Shown here piece after piece: positions 8,639 to 16,959 of a stretch of 64,000 bases of DNA. The translations under genes and the position numbers were made by a program. Source of the DNA: Prosthecobacter algae (lineage in GTDB: Bacteria; Verrucomicrobiota; Verrucomicrobiia; Verrucomicrobiales; Verrucomicrobiaceae); contig NZ_BAABIA010000003.1 in the NCBI RefSeq assembly GCF_039542385.1, forward strand, positions 248,001 to 312,000, read 5' to 3'. Each line of letters opens with the position of its first letter. Position 1 is the first letter of the stretch. The notes beneath the pieces were generated by a model, which was not told the origin of the DNA, did not search any database, and saw only the letters and a program-made list of their open reading frames with translations.

Positions 8639-9994
8639 TCAGATCCGCCGTGCCTCCCGCACCTCCAGTTTGACGATCTTCCACTCCGATTTCACCGGGG
8701 CGACGGTCACCTGAGCGGTGTAGCGGTTCACCCGCGTATGGGCGTGGCCCCAGTGCCCGACGGTCCCGAGGGCCGTCCATTGGCAGTCGGTGACGAAACC
8801 TGCCCCGGCGGGATTTTCCTTCACGGCCATGACCTCGGCGCTGAATTCGGTGATGGTGACTCGGGTGCCTTCCCTGCCCTCCAGTGTCAGGGCCTGAAGG
8901 GTCTCCAGATAGAGCTGACGCAGCAACTCGCCATCCACGCTGCGGGCGAGGGTATCATAAATATCGGATTCAGAACGGTAATCGAAGGCGCGATACACAT
9001 TCCGAAGCAAGGGGGACAGAATGGCCTCGGCAGCAGCCGTTTCATTCACCGGGGGCGCGGCCAAACCACGGGGGACCTTGACGACAAAGAGGGGCCAGGT
9101 CAGCAAAGCACCCAGCAACCAAGCCCCCAAAAAAGCGACGGCCCCACCCGGCAGACGATGGCCGCGAAGTTTCACCCACAGGAAAAAGACCAATCCGCCC
9201 GTGAACCAGATGAGGCTGGCAGCAGGGACCTGCCAGGGTGGCAAGAGGCTGATCTTGGGCACGGCGGCAAGAGGACCCGGCATGGGAAGCTTGCCTTTGG
9301 CCCGCCATCTGAGCGGAGGGCCGCCGATTGCGGCCTCGACGGTTTCGCTCTTGGTCCCGTAAAAAATGCGGATGGGCAGAGAGAATTGATTCAGGGTTCC
9401 GCTCCACTGAATGAGGACTTCATCCGGAGCCGGAGGCAGGGGAAACTCCCAGATCAGACCGACCATGGCTTCCCGGACGGGCAGGGCTGTCCCTTCTTCA
9501 AAAGGCAGGGTGGCTCCAGGCTTCCCCTTGATGATGGAGGCCCCCAGAAAAGTGCCTTTGCCAAGTTGGGCCGTCCCGAGACGGCACCATTCCTCAGACT
9601 TGGCCGCGAGTGCGTCTGTGAGGGCCTTTTGTGAAGCTGCATCCAAGGAGGCCGGGATGGGCTGTTTTGCCCAAGCCAGGACGGTGGCTGCATCATACAG
9701 CACCTCGAAACGCATTTGGTTAGGCTCCAGGTACAGGTAACCTTGGGAGATGGTTTCCACCGGCGCGACCGGAGGGGCCGAGGGAATGACCTGGCTCAAG
9801 ATTTTGCCTGGATCGAGCTGCAAGGTCTGGCCCTGAAGCAGGCAGGCGAACAGCAGGCAGGTGAGCAAAGGGACAAAAATACCGTTCCCCCAGCCCGGCC
9901 TTATGGCCGGAACAGCGGTGTGGCAGCCGCCCGTGTGAACGGACGGACTATGATCAGGAAAAGCTTTCCTCACAGAACCCACGGTTTCCTCCAT
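8639..9994 (-). CDS. Hypothetical membrane protein
   Basis: Up to 451 residues; no family recognised. The first 55 or so residues end in a hydrophobic stretch (FVPLLTCLLFACLLQG) that looks like a signal peptide. A beta-rich extracytoplasmic part follows, then two transmembrane segments in the middle (around LIWFTGGLVFFLWVKL and AVAFLGAWLLGALLTWPLF). A C-terminal alpha+beta region of about 140 residues ends the protein. The start is uncertain: the ATG at 9994 overlaps the preceding gene by 25 bases, and GTG codons at 9982 and 9973 are alternatives, the last giving a GTGA stop/start overlap. The overlap suggests translational coupling to the Gfo/Idh/MocA gene upstream. Confidence 0.7.
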   Translation of the reverse strand: MEETVGSVRKAFPDHSPSVHTGGCHTAVPAIRPGWGNGIFVPLLTCLLFACLLQGQTLQLDPGKILSQVIPSAPPVAPVETISQGYLYLEPNQMRFEVLYDAATVLAWAKQPIPASLDAASQKALTDALAAKSEEWCRLGTAQLGKGTFLGASIIKGKPGATLPFEEGTALPVREAMVGLIWEFPLPPAPDEVLIQWSGTLNQFSLPIRIFYGTKSETVEAAIGGPPLRWRAKGKLPMPGPLAAVPKISLLPPWQVPAASLIWFTGGLVFFLWVKLRGHRLPGGAVAFLGAWLLGALLTWPLFVVKVPRGLAAPPVNETAAAEAILSPLLRNVYRAFDYRSESDIYDTLARSVDGELLRQLYLETLQALTLEGREGTRVTITEFSAEVMAVKENPAGAGFVTDCQWTALGTVGHWGHAHTRVNRYTAQVTVAPVKSEWKIVKLEVREARRI

Positions 9995-11385
9995 TCCTTC
10001 GAGAGCAGCTTCGAGGCAGCTTCATTGCCCTCAATTTTCTCGGTCTGCGGATTCCACTTCAGGCCGGCGCTGCCCGTGCGAAGGGCGATGTTGGCCAGAT
10101 GGGCCACGGTGATGCTGCGGTGGCCAATCTCCACCGGCGTGGCGGTGGGCTTGCCATCATAGATGCAGCTCAGGAAGTTATCGGTGTGGTCCTTGCTCTC
10201 GTAGAGGTGAATTTCTTCGGCACCGATCTTCTCGCGAAGGATGGCCGGATCGCTGGCGGTGATTTTGCCCCGGTTCACATAGATCCATTTGCCAGCATCG
10301 CCTTCGAACAGGACGCCCACGTGGTCGAAGGCTTTTTTGCCTGCGGGGATCTTCATCGCCGCATCGACTTCCGGCATCAGCTTGTGATCGGGGCTGGCGA
10401 CCTGCATGATGACGCCATTGTCATAAACGCACTCAAAGGCGAAGGCGGTAGCCGTGTTGTACAGGGCGTCATTGTTGAGGGTGCCGGAGACAGCGCGGAG
10501 TTCCACGGGGCCGGTGTGCTCCGTGCCCATGCCCCACTGGGCGATGTCAATGTGGTGGGCCCCAAAGTCGGTGATCATGCCGCCACTGAAGTTGAAGTTG
10601 TGCCGCCAGTTGAGCGGCAGCAGGGCCGGGCGGTACTCCATCTGTTCGGCCGGTCCCAGCCAGAGCTCATAATTGAAGTCGGCAGGCACAGGCGCGACCT
10701 CCGTTTTATCAGCCATGCCGTTCCAGTTGGAATGGCCGCCGGGGAGACCGACACGCACACGCTTCAGCTTGCCGATGCGGTTGTTACGGACCATTTCGCA
10801 GGCCATGCGGAAGTAGATGTCGCTGCGCTGCTGGCTGCCGGTCTGCCAGGTGACGCCGGCCTTGGCGACTTCATCCGCCATGAGGCGGCCTTCACCGATG
10901 TTGAGCGCGAGAGGCTTCTGACCATAGACGTGCTTGCCTTTGCGGGCGGCATAAACTGCCATATAGGCATGCCAATGATCCGGAGTGGAAACCTGGACGG
11001 CATCCAGATCTTCCTGCTCCATCATTTCGCGGAAGTCCTCATAGGCGGTGCAGGTCTTCACATTCTTGTTGGCGGCCTGGGAGTAGTGCTGGTCAATGAT
11101 CTTGCGACCCGCCTCACGGCCCCCGGTTTCCTTGCCATCGTAACCGTAATGCCCGTATTCCTTCATGGGATCGGCCACGGCGATGACCTGGCATTTTTCG
11201 TTGTTCAAAAACGAGGGTGTCCAGTCTCCGGCGATGGTTCCCCAGCCGATGCAGCCGACGGTGATGCGCTCAGACGGAGCAGGGCGACCGGATTTACCAA
11301 AGACGCTGCTAGGCACAATGGTCGGAAAGCCGAAGGCGGCGGCGGTGCTGGCGAGAAAGTGACGGCGAGAAAAACGAAGGGGCAT
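9970..11385 (-). CDS. Gfo/Idh/MocA-family oxidoreductase with Tat signal
   Basis: About 471 residues. Start placed at 11385, where MPLRFSRRHFLASTAAAFG gives a twin-arginine signal; the frame is open 39 codons further upstream without signal features. A Rossmann NAD(P)-binding motif follows (VGCIGWGTIAG), then the catalytic-domain signature with GKHVYGQKPLALN (family Lys-Pro motif) and DFGAHHIDIAQWGMG (active-site His/Asp region). Such exported members use a tightly bound nicotinamide cofactor and act on sugars or glycosides in the periplasm; the substrate is not predictable. It overlaps the following membrane-protein gene. Confidence 0.93.
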   Translation of the reverse strand: MPLRFSRRHFLASTAAAFGFPTIVPSSVFGKSGRPAPSERITVGCIGWGTIAGDWTPSFLNNEKCQVIAVADPMKEYGHYGYDGKETGGREAGRKIIDQHYSQAANKNVKTCTAYEDFREMMEQEDLDAVQVSTPDHWHAYMAVYAARKGKHVYGQKPLALNIGEGRLMADEVAKAGVTWQTGSQQRSDIYFRMACEMVRNNRIGKLKRVRVGLPGGHSNWNGMADKTEVAPVPADFNYELWLGPAEQMEYRPALLPLNWRHNFNFSGGMITDFGAHHIDIAQWGMGTEHTGPVELRAVSGTLNNDALYNTATAFAFECVYDNGVIMQVASPDHKLMPEVDAAMKIPAGKKAFDHVGVLFEGDAGKWIYVNRGKITASDPAILREKIGAEEIHLYESKDHTDNFLSCIYDGKPTATPVEIGHRSITVAHLANIALRTGSAGLKWNPQTEKIEGNEAASKLLSKEWRKPWVL

Positions 11386-11550
11386 GGGCGGATTGTAACG
11401 GAAACGCCGTCCCGGCGGCAACAGTGAAGTCATGGGAGCTTGAGAAAAGCTCCAAAGAGAAAGGGGATTTAGGCGACGCGGATTCCATTTACCTCCGACC
11501 AAAGGCGAAGGATGCGATTGAGCGTGATGGATAGGTGAAATGGCGGCTAT

Positions 11551-11650
11551 TCGGGCGTCGCGCTGCGACGCGATGAGAGAAAGCGGTGTGCAGCCAAAAC
11601 CGCGCCTTGAAAGGCGCGGCTAAGATACGGACGCCGCTCTGCGGCTGGGG
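11551..11650 (+). repeat. Dispersed intergenic repeat, copy 1
   Basis: The core of 50 bases (11601-11650, beginning CGCGCCTTGAAAGG and ending CTGCGGCTGGGG) matches 16960-17009 on the opposite strand at 48 of 50 positions. Similarity continues more weakly upstream (GGGCGTCGC, then ATGAGAGAA). The core contains a small palindrome, CCGCGCCTTGAAAGGCGCGG. Confidence 0.85.
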
Positions 11651-11802
11651 AAAGAGGCATCGGGATGCGTATCAGGTTCAGGAGTCCTGAAGCTTGATTC
11701 AACCAGTGTGGCTAAATCGTATGGCCGGGGATGAGGATGAATTTCAAATTTTCCCCATTTGGGGATTTTCATGCACATCACGTTGATTATCAGATGATTA
11801 AC

Positions 11803-11832
11803 GATGGGGATATTTTCCCCATCCGGGGATGG
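11803..11832. promoter_or_regulatory. Mutually exclusive hairpins
   Basis: GATGGGGA (11803-11810) pairs perfectly with TCCCCATC (11816-11823). The same CCCCATC can instead pair with GGGGATGG (11825-11832). Three alternating arms are the arrangement seen in attenuators and other RNA switches, but no transcript is known here. Confidence 0.3.
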
Positions 11833-12007
11833 CTGGGGGATTTGGGGGAATCTCGCCGGGGCTGACAAAATCCTAAAATGGATTATGTTTAACATTATTT
11901 TACAATACTCGAAATATGAAGCACATGCAAGTGAGGCTGCTTGGGGTACGGGACCCGGAAGATGAAGGGCTTTTGGTCAGCAGACTGTGCGGCCCCTCAT
12001 TTCGACA

Positions 12008-12319
12008 TCAGCCTTTGGCCGCCTCGGCACAGATGGCCTTGAGGTAGTCGTAAGTGTAGAGGCCAGTGTTGTGCCCGTCGGAGAAGTCAAACTGGATGGC
12101 GTAACCACCGATGGTGCGCCAGCCGCGCACCGTGACGCCAGGGAAGGTTTTTTGGTCGGTACCGCCGTATTTGCGCCCGAGCAGGTCGCGCTCGCCGGTG
12201 TTTTCGGCGCTGGGAGACCAGGCACGGAGACGCTCGCAGGGAATGTAGTCCTCCGATTGATCTGACCAGCGGATGGCGAGTTCAGGACCGATGACTTCGA
12301 GGTGTTCGGGGGTGATCAT
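12008..12319 (-). CDS. DUF971 (gamma-butyrobetaine hydroxylase N-terminal-like) protein
   Basis: Small protein of 103 residues matching DUF971, the zinc-ribbon-like domain also found at the N-terminus of gamma-butyrobetaine hydroxylases. Family features visible: ELAIRWSDQSEDYIPCERLR near the start, GWRTIGGYAIQFDFSDGHNTGLYTYDYLKAI near the end. Stand-alone bacterial members have been linked to iron-sulfur protein maturation, but the role is not established. It stands alone, about 380 bases downstream of rpsD and beyond that gene's terminator, so it probably has its own promoter. Confidence 0.85.
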   Translation of the reverse strand: MITPEHLEVIGPELAIRWSDQSEDYIPCERLRAWSPSAENTGERDLLGRKYGGTDQKTFPGVTVRGWRTIGGYAIQFDFSDGHNTGLYTYDYLKAICAEAAKG

Positions 12320-12499
12320 GAGAAGAGGGCGGGCGGAAAATCAAGTGAGGGTGCGGAACGTCTCTCATCCTATGGATGGGGCGTGACAGTGATATAATGT
12401 GCCTATTCAAGTTTTCGAGAGCGAACATCTGATAGCAACTCACGAAAAGAATATCCGGAAAGCCCTAGAGGCGCAGCCCCCTTCGCTGAGACGCTGCTG

Positions 12500-12574
12500 C
12501 CATCCCTACCGGGATGGTGCCTTGACCAGGCAGGATCGGCATCACGACCAGGGGCGCGCTACGCTTACCCCTGG
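12500..12574. repeat. Double-hairpin, REP-like intergenic element
   Basis: Two perfect 7-bp stems in a row: CCATCCC-tacc-GGGATGG (12500-12517) and CCAGGGG (12548-12554) with CCCCTGG (12568-12574). Paired palindromes of this look recur in intergenic DNA of PVC genomes, but only one copy is in this window, so calling it a repeat is partly inference. Confidence 0.45.
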
Positions 12575-12639
12575 CTACCGGCTGTGATACCTCCGGCATC
12601 CAAGGTGGTTGATGAGAATTCGAACATGAATTCTGAAAA

Positions 12640-12670
12640 CAAAAAAAGGGACGCCTTGCGGCGTCCCTTT
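12640..12670 (-). terminator. Terminator of the rpmJ-rpsM-rpsK-rpsD operon
   Basis: Perfect GC-rich stem (GGGACGCC with GGCGTCCC, extended by AAA/TTT) and a 4-base TTGC loop. On the minus strand a run of seven T follows the stem. It is 28 bases beyond the rpsD stop. Confidence 0.92.
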
Positions 12671-12697
12671 GAAAAGGCGGTCTGTGAGACTTCCGGA

Positions 12698-13309
12698 TTA
12701 ACGGGAGTAGAGTTCGACCACGAGCTGCTCATTGGCAATCGGGTTGATCTCGTCACGGATCGGAGCGCGGTTGAACACGCCGGACATCTTGTCGCGATCC
12801 ACGGTCACCCAATCAGGGGAAGGATTGCCGAGGGTCATTTCCAGGAAACGACCGACCAACTGCTGGGAGCGGGGGCTGTTCTTGGCAGCGATGACGTCGC
12901 CGGCTTTCACCTGATAGCTGGCGATGTTGACGATCTTGCCATTGACGGTGATGTGGCGATGGCTGACGAGCTGGCGGGAAGCGAAGCGAGTGTTCGCGAA
13001 ACCGAAGCGGTAAACCACGTTGTCGAGACGGGACTCGAGCATCTGAAGCAGGTTTTCACCGGTCACGCCCTTGCGACGCTGAGCTTCGGCGAAGGTGAGG
13101 CGGAACTGCTTTTCAAGCACGCCATACTGGAAACGCAGCTTCTGCTTTTCGATCAGAGCGACCGCGTAGTCAGAGTTTTTGCGGCGGGAATTCTTAACGC
13201 CGTGCTGCCCAGGTGGGAAGTTGCGGGTTTCGAGGGATTTGGAAGGACCGAAAAGCGCGACGCCAAAACGACGGGCGATCTTTTCGCGGGGACCTGTGTA
13301 ACGTGCCAT
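12698..13309 (-). CDS. rpsD: 30S ribosomal protein uS4
   Basis: Primary 16S rRNA-binding protein of the small subunit body, 203 residues, normal length. Begins MARYTGPREKIARRFG. The S4 RNA-binding domain is visible in the middle (LESRLDNVVYRFGFANTR, then HRHITVNGKIVNIASYQVKAGD). In many bacteria S4 represses its own operon through an RNA pseudoknot near rpsM; I did not see a clear copy here. It is the last gene of the operon: the usual followers rpoA and rplQ are missing and a strong terminator comes instead. Confidence 0.97.
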   Translation of the reverse strand: MARYTGPREKIARRFGVALFGPSKSLETRNFPPGQHGVKNSRRKNSDYAVALIEKQKLRFQYGVLEKQFRLTFAEAQRRKGVTGENLLQMLESRLDNVVYRFGFANTRFASRQLVSHRHITVNGKIVNIASYQVKAGDVIAAKNSPRSQQLVGRFLEMTLGNPSPDWVTVDRDKMSGVFNRAPIRDEINPIANEQLVVELYSR

Positions 13310-13336
13310 ACGGGTAAAATGCGGAGAGAAACGGGA

Positions 13337-13903
13337 TTAGACGCGGCGAGCCTTCGGTGGGCGGCAGCCATTGTGAGGGATCGGGGTAGCGTCCTTGATC
13401 ACGGTGACTTCGATGCCCATGGCCTGGACGGCACGGACAGCGGACTCACGGCCGGAGCCTGGACCACGGAGACGGACTTCGACTTCGCGGAGACCATGAC
13501 CCATGGCCTGACGGCAGGCGTCCTGGGCAACGACCTGGGCAGCATAGGCGGTGCCTTTGCGGGAGCCACGGAAGCCCATCTTGCCAGAGGTGGACCAACC
13601 GATGAGGTTGCCCACGCGGTCCGTGATGGAGACCATGGTGTTGTTGAAGCTAGAACGGACGTGGACGATGCCAGCGTGGACGTTTTTGGAACCCTTGGCC
13701 TTGATGACCTTGGCGGTTTCAGTGCCGTCGCCGCCACCGATTTCGAGCCAGACGCTCTGGGAAACGGCACGGTCGCCGCTGGTTGGCGCTTTGTCAGCGG
13801 CCGGTGCACCGGGAGCTGCAGGCGCTGCTGGGGCCGGAGCTGGAGCGCCTTCTGGGGCGGCAGCTTCAGGAGCCACTGCCGGAGTTGTTGTTTCTTCTGC
13901 CAT
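13337..13903 (-). CDS. rpsK: 30S ribosomal protein uS11 with Ala/Pro-rich N-terminal extension
   Basis: Small-subunit platform protein. The C-terminal 120 residues are a standard S11 ([18 protein letters not shown], then [14 protein letters not shown] and the end [13 protein letters not shown]). The protein is 188 residues, about 60 longer than usual, because of an N-terminal extension made almost wholly of Ala, Pro, Glu and Gly (residues 3-40), followed by an acidic linker. The extension has no recognisable domain and is probably disordered. No internal ATG lies at the start of the S11 core; the initiator at 13903 has a purine-rich upstream (AGGA near 13913). Confidence 0.96.
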   Translation of the reverse strand: MAEETTTPAVAPEAAAPEGAPAPAPAAPAAPGAPAADKAPTSGDRAVSQSVWLEIGGGDGTETAKVIKAKGSKNVHAGIVHVRSSFNNTMVSITDRVGNLIGWSTSGKMGFRGSRKGTAYAAQVVAQDACRQAMGHGLREVEVRLRGPGSGRESAVRAVQAMGIEVTVIKDATPIPHNGCRPPKARRV

Positions 13904-13938
13904 AATACGAAAGGATAGGAGCCTGGGTTCTTGCCTGA

Positions 13939-14322
13939 TTACTTCTTACCAGGCTTGCTCTGCGCGCCGACAGTCTTACGAGGACCTTTGCGAGTGCGGG
14001 AATTGGTGTGGGTGCGCTGGCCGCGGACTGGCAGGCCACGACGATGACGGGTGGCGCGGTAGCAGTTGATGCCCAGCAGGCGCTTCATGTGCATGCCCTG
14101 TTCACGACGAAGATCACCTTCGTAAACGATGCTCATGCCCTGGATCACCTGGGTGATGAGAGCAATCTGGTCGTCCGAAAGCTCTCCGGCGCGGACGTTA
14201 GGATCAATGTTGCTGGCGGCAAGAATTTTGCGGCTCAGGGGAAGACCGATGCCATAAATATAAGGCAGGGAATATTCGATCTTCTTTTCGTTCGGGATTT
14301 CGACTCCAAGTAGGCGTGCCAT
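13939..14322 (-). CDS. rpsM: 30S ribosomal protein uS13
   Basis: Small-subunit head protein contacting tRNA and the 50S bridge, 127 residues. Typical start ([26 protein letters not shown]) and the basic C-terminal tail ([23 protein letters not shown]). Second gene of the rpmJ-rpsM-rpsK-rpsD operon, 35 bases before rpsK. Confidence 0.97.
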   Translation of the reverse strand: MARLLGVEIPNEKKIEYSLPYIYGIGLPLSRKILAASNIDPNVRAGELSDDQIALITQVIQGMSIVYEGDLRREQGMHMKRLLGINCYRATRHRRGLPVRGQRTHTNSRTRKGPRKTVGAQSKPGKK

Positions 14323-14356
14323 AATCAGTAAGTGCTATGAGTGAATGTGCCTGGAA

Positions 14357-14470
14357 TTAACCCTGACGCTGTTTGTGGCGTGGGTTTTTGCAGACGACGC
14401 GGACCACGCCTTTGCGGCGAATGACGCGGCAGAGTTCGCAGAGAGGTTTGACGGATGTACGGACACGCAT
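14357..14470 (-). CDS. rpmJ: 50S ribosomal protein bL36
   Basis: A 37-codon gene. Its translation begins [20 protein letters not shown] and ends NPRHKQRQG. The zinc-ribbon ligands Cys11, Cys14, Cys27 and His32 are all present, so this is the zinc-binding type. ATG at 14468-14470, stop TAA at 14357-14359. First gene of the operon, 34 bases before rpsM, the standard position for rpmJ. Confidence 0.95.
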   Translation of the reverse strand: MRVRTSVKPLCELCRVIRRKGVVRVVCKNPRHKQRQG

Positions 14471-14660
14471 AAGAGGTCAGCGCCCAGTTAGCGGGCGGGG
14501 GAGTCGGAAGTCCTACCACACCAGATTCGTGACGCAACCCCGTTTTTCACATCTTCAGACTTTTTCACTTGCAGGGATGACAAATTTTTTTCGGAAAGTT
14601 TAACTAATTTGGATGAACAAGTGATACGGTCATAACGACTAACGAGTCACTTACCCAAGT
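14471..14660. promoter_or_regulatory. Divergent promoter region between rpmJ and a lipoprotein gene
   Basis: The 190 bases between divergent genes are AT-rich around 14570-14640. A possible plus-strand pair is ATGACA (-35) and TAACTA (-10), about 18 bases apart near 14577-14606; it is a weak match. The ribosomal operon promoter must lie here on the minus strand, but I could not place it. Confidence 0.35.
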
Positions 14661-14978
14661 ATGAAAACATCAGCACTCTCATTCCTTGCCGCTCTCAGCC
14701 TGGTTTCCTGCGCCACGGGACCCAATGCCCAGACCGGCACAGTCATCGGCGCACTCGGCGGCGCAGCAGCCGGCGGCATCATCGGCAACCAGAGCGGTCG
14801 CGGGCTGGAAGGCGCAGCGATCGGGGCAGGACTCGGTGCCCTGGGCGGCAACGCCATCGGCAATTCGCAGGATCAGCGCAACCAGCAGTACTACGACAAC
14901 CAGCGGTATAACAATCAATACCGTCGCCCAACGGGCTACTATCCAAACGGCCAGCCCTACTACGGCAACCCGTATTGA
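14661..14978 (+). CDS. Glycine-zipper lipoprotein
   Basis: Predicted lipoprotein of 105 residues: signal peptide with lipobox LVSC (Cys17). A glycine-zipper segment follows (residues 27-70; GALGGAAAGGIIG and GAGLGALGGNAIG), a two-helix membrane-associated motif as in Rickettsia 17-kDa antigen/SlyB-like proteins. The C-terminal tail is rich in Tyr, Asn, Gln and Pro. Such proteins sit in the outer membrane or periplasm and often respond to envelope stress; the exact role is unknown. A strong terminator follows. Confidence 0.88.
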   Translation: MKTSALSFLAALSLVSCATGPNAQTGTVIGALGGAAAGGIIGNQSGRGLEGAAIGAGLGALGGNAIGNSQDQRNQQYYDNQRYNNQYRRPTGYYPNGQPYYGNPY

Positions 14979-15010
14979 TCTTTCCTGAGGTCTGAATCCT
15001 CACTCGATCA

Positions 15011-15043
15011 ACGCAGCCGGAATCTCCCGGCTGCGTTTTTTGT
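15011..15043 (+). terminator. Rho-independent terminator of the glycine-zipper gene
   Basis: Perfect 10-bp stem, ACGCAGCCGG (15011-15020) with CCGGCTGCGT (15027-15036), a 6-base loop, then a T run. Confidence 0.92.
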
Positions 15044-15092
15044 TTCTTGTGCTTGAGGGCAAAGGCGGCGTGAGTACTTGCCTCCCGCCCTT

Positions 15093-15596
15093 ATGATTTC
15101 CCAGCTCAGCTCTGCCGCTCACTTTGTCCGCAACAATGACTGGCCCACCATCTTGGCGCATGTGAACTCACGCGACGCGCATCCGCTGATCCAGTTCATC
15201 AAGTATGGGATCTGCGGGCTGGGGGCCTTTATCACGCATCAGGTGATCTGGCTGGCGCTGTCCCTCTGGGCATTTCCCTCAATCGACCCTGAAATCCCGA
15301 AGGAGGTGCGGGCGCTGAACACGACGATCAGCAATTCCATCGCGGTGCTCTTTAGCACGGCGGTGGCCTACGTGACCAACATCCTATGGGTGTTCAAGTC
15401 CGGCAGGCACAGCCGCCTGGTGGAAATCGCCAGCTTCTTTGGCATTGGCGTTATCAGCTTTGGCGGCGGCCTGCTGGCGGGCCCTTACCTGATCCAGATG
15501 TTCGGCATTGATACGCGGCTGGCGCAGGTGAGCATGGCCGTCACCTCCGTCCTGATCAATTTTGTGTGCCGGAAGTTTTTTATCTTCAAGCACTGA
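15093..15596 (+). CDS. GtrA-family membrane protein
   Basis: About 167 residues from the ATG at 15093 (a TTG 15 bases upstream is less likely). GtrA-like proteins have four transmembrane helices and are thought to move lipid-linked sugars across the inner membrane for O-antigen, teichoic acid or cell-wall glycosylation. Visible: FIKYGICGLGAFITHQVIW (first helix), NSIAVLFSTAVAYVTNILWVF (second), two more hydrophobic stretches, and the basic end CRKFFIFKH typical of the family. The 3' end overlaps the convergent DegT-type aminotransferase gene by 11 bases, which fits a sugar-nucleotide/glycan role. Confidence 0.9.
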   Translation: MISQLSSAAHFVRNNDWPTILAHVNSRDAHPLIQFIKYGICGLGAFITHQVIWLALSLWAFPSIDPEIPKEVRALNTTISNSIAVLFSTAVAYVTNILWVFKSGRHSRLVEIASFFGIGVISFGGGLLAGPYLIQMFGIDTRLAQVSMAVTSVLINFVCRKFFIFKH

Positions 15597-16776
15597 GCCA
15601 GCCAGCGATGGCCGCGATGACCTCGTTCCGCTGGGCTGCGGTGAGTTCACCATAAATAGGCAGGCTGATGACTTCTTGCGCCATGCGATGGGAGACTTCG
15701 CAGCCGGTGCGTGAGCTTTCTGGCAAGTGGGCAAAGCAGGGCTGCTGATCGAGCGTGAGCGGGTAATAGATCTCACAGCCAATGCCGACCTTTTGCAGGG
15801 CATCGCGGAACTCATCGCGACGGCCACCGAGGACGCGGACGGTGTACTGGTTCCAGATGTGCGTGTTGTGGCCATAGGCCACGGGAAGTACAAGACGAGT
15901 CCCCTGCCCTGCCAGCGAGGCATCCTGGGTAGCCACACATTTGCAATGGGAGGGATCTGCCTGGACCACGCCGGGGAGCTGGGAAAGAGCCTCGGTATAA
16001 TGAGCGGCATTGGCCTGGCGCTGGGCGGTGTATTCGGCGTAGCGTTTCACCTTCACGCTGAGGAGGGCGCACTGGAGGGTATCCATGCGGAAGTTACCGC
16101 CGACGTAGTGGTGGTAGTACTTGGGCTTGGAGCCATGCACGCGCAGGACGCGGGCGAATTCGGCCAGGGCATCGTCATTGGTGACGAGCATGCCTCCATC
16201 GCCAAAACCGCCGAGGTTTTTGCTGGGGAAGAAGCTGTAGGTGCCAAAGTCGCCCATGGAACCGCAGCCGCGGCCTTTATAGAGGGAGCCGATGGCCTGG
16301 GCACCGTCCTCAATGACACGCAGGCCTTTTTCCTTGGCGAGGGCAAGGATGGGGTCCATATCGGCACACTGGCCGAAGAGATGCACGGGGATGATGGCCT
16401 TGGTGCGGGGGGTGATCTTGGCCCGGGCATCGTTGACATCCAGATTGAAGCAGATGGGGCAGATGTCGGTGAAGACGGGCACAGCACCGAGGCGGGAGAC
16501 GGCACCGGCGGTGGCAAAGAAAGTGAAGGCAGGGCAAAGGACTTCATCACCGGGGCCGATATCCAGGGCCATGAGGGCGAGCAGGAGGGCATCGGTGCCG
16601 GAGGAGATGGCGAGGGCGTGCTTTACACCGACCATCTCCGCGATCTCTTTTTCAAACACTTCCATCTCAGGGCCCATGATGAACCGGCCATGCTGCAGCA
16701 CGCGGGTGAAGGCGGCCTGGAGTTCGGATTCGAGCGGGTGGTTCTGGGCGTTGACGTCGAGAAGTGGGACGGACAT
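15586..16776 (-). CDS. DegT/DnrJ/EryC1/StrS-family sugar aminotransferase
   Basis: PLP enzyme of about 396 residues; start set at 16776, giving MSVPLLDVNAQN, the usual beginning of the family. Substrate-side motifs: SSGTDALLLALMALDIGPGDEV, EDGAQAIG, and the PLP-binding lysine in FFPSKNLGGFGDGG. Family members transaminate keto-sugar nucleotides to build amino sugars for surface polysaccharides. An insertion of about 25 residues rich in Cys/His/Gln precedes the HIWNQYTVRV strand. It is convergent with and overlaps gtrA. The sugar product cannot be deduced. Confidence 0.93.
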   Translation of the reverse strand: MSVPLLDVNAQNHPLESELQAAFTRVLQHGRFIMGPEMEVFEKEIAEMVGVKHALAISSGTDALLLALMALDIGPGDEVLCPAFTFFATAGAVSRLGAVPVFTDICPICFNLDVNDARAKITPRTKAIIPVHLFGQCADMDPILALAKEKGLRVIEDGAQAIGSLYKGRGCGSMGDFGTYSFFPSKNLGGFGDGGMLVTNDDALAEFARVLRVHGSKPKYYHHYVGGNFRMDTLQCALLSVKVKRYAEYTAQRQANAAHYTEALSQLPGVVQADPSHCKCVATQDASLAGQGTRLVLPVAYGHNTHIWNQYTVRVLGGRRDEFRDALQKVGIGCEIYYPLTLDQQPCFAHLPESSRTGCEVSHRMAQEVISLPIYGELTAAQRNEVIAAIAGWLSA

Positions 16777-16959
16777 GGGGGTGGGAAAGTCAGAGGGCAA
16801 GGCGCGGTGGTCAAGGATCAAGACGGCCTGCCGGATGGGAAATCGAGGCTGATGCGTGAGAATTCATCCTTCAAAATTCCAACCGAGGGCTCACGCAAAC
16901 GCGCAAAGAATGAGTTCCTTTGCATCTTTGCATGCTCAAGCGTTGCCTGTGCCCCTTTT

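Larger units (their letters stand above)
11386..12007. other. Long intergenic region with a dispersed repeat and overlapping hairpins
   Basis: Gap of 622 bases between two leftward genes. It holds a dispersed repeat (11551-11650), then an AT-richer stretch with competing GGGGA/TCCCC hairpins (11803-11832). The end near 11900 is A/T-rich and could hold a promoter, but none is clear. An open frame at 11620-11895 is judged non-coding. Confidence 0.6.
12320..12697. other. Intergenic region with a double-hairpin repeat and the rpsD terminator
   Basis: No gene seen. It contains paired hairpins at 12500-12574 and the rpsD terminator at 12640-12670. Confidence 0.6.

Noticed and set aside
11620-11895. 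Open frame of 91 codons in the long gap
   Set aside because: It covers the end of a dispersed repeat and competing hairpins; composition is unlike a protein.
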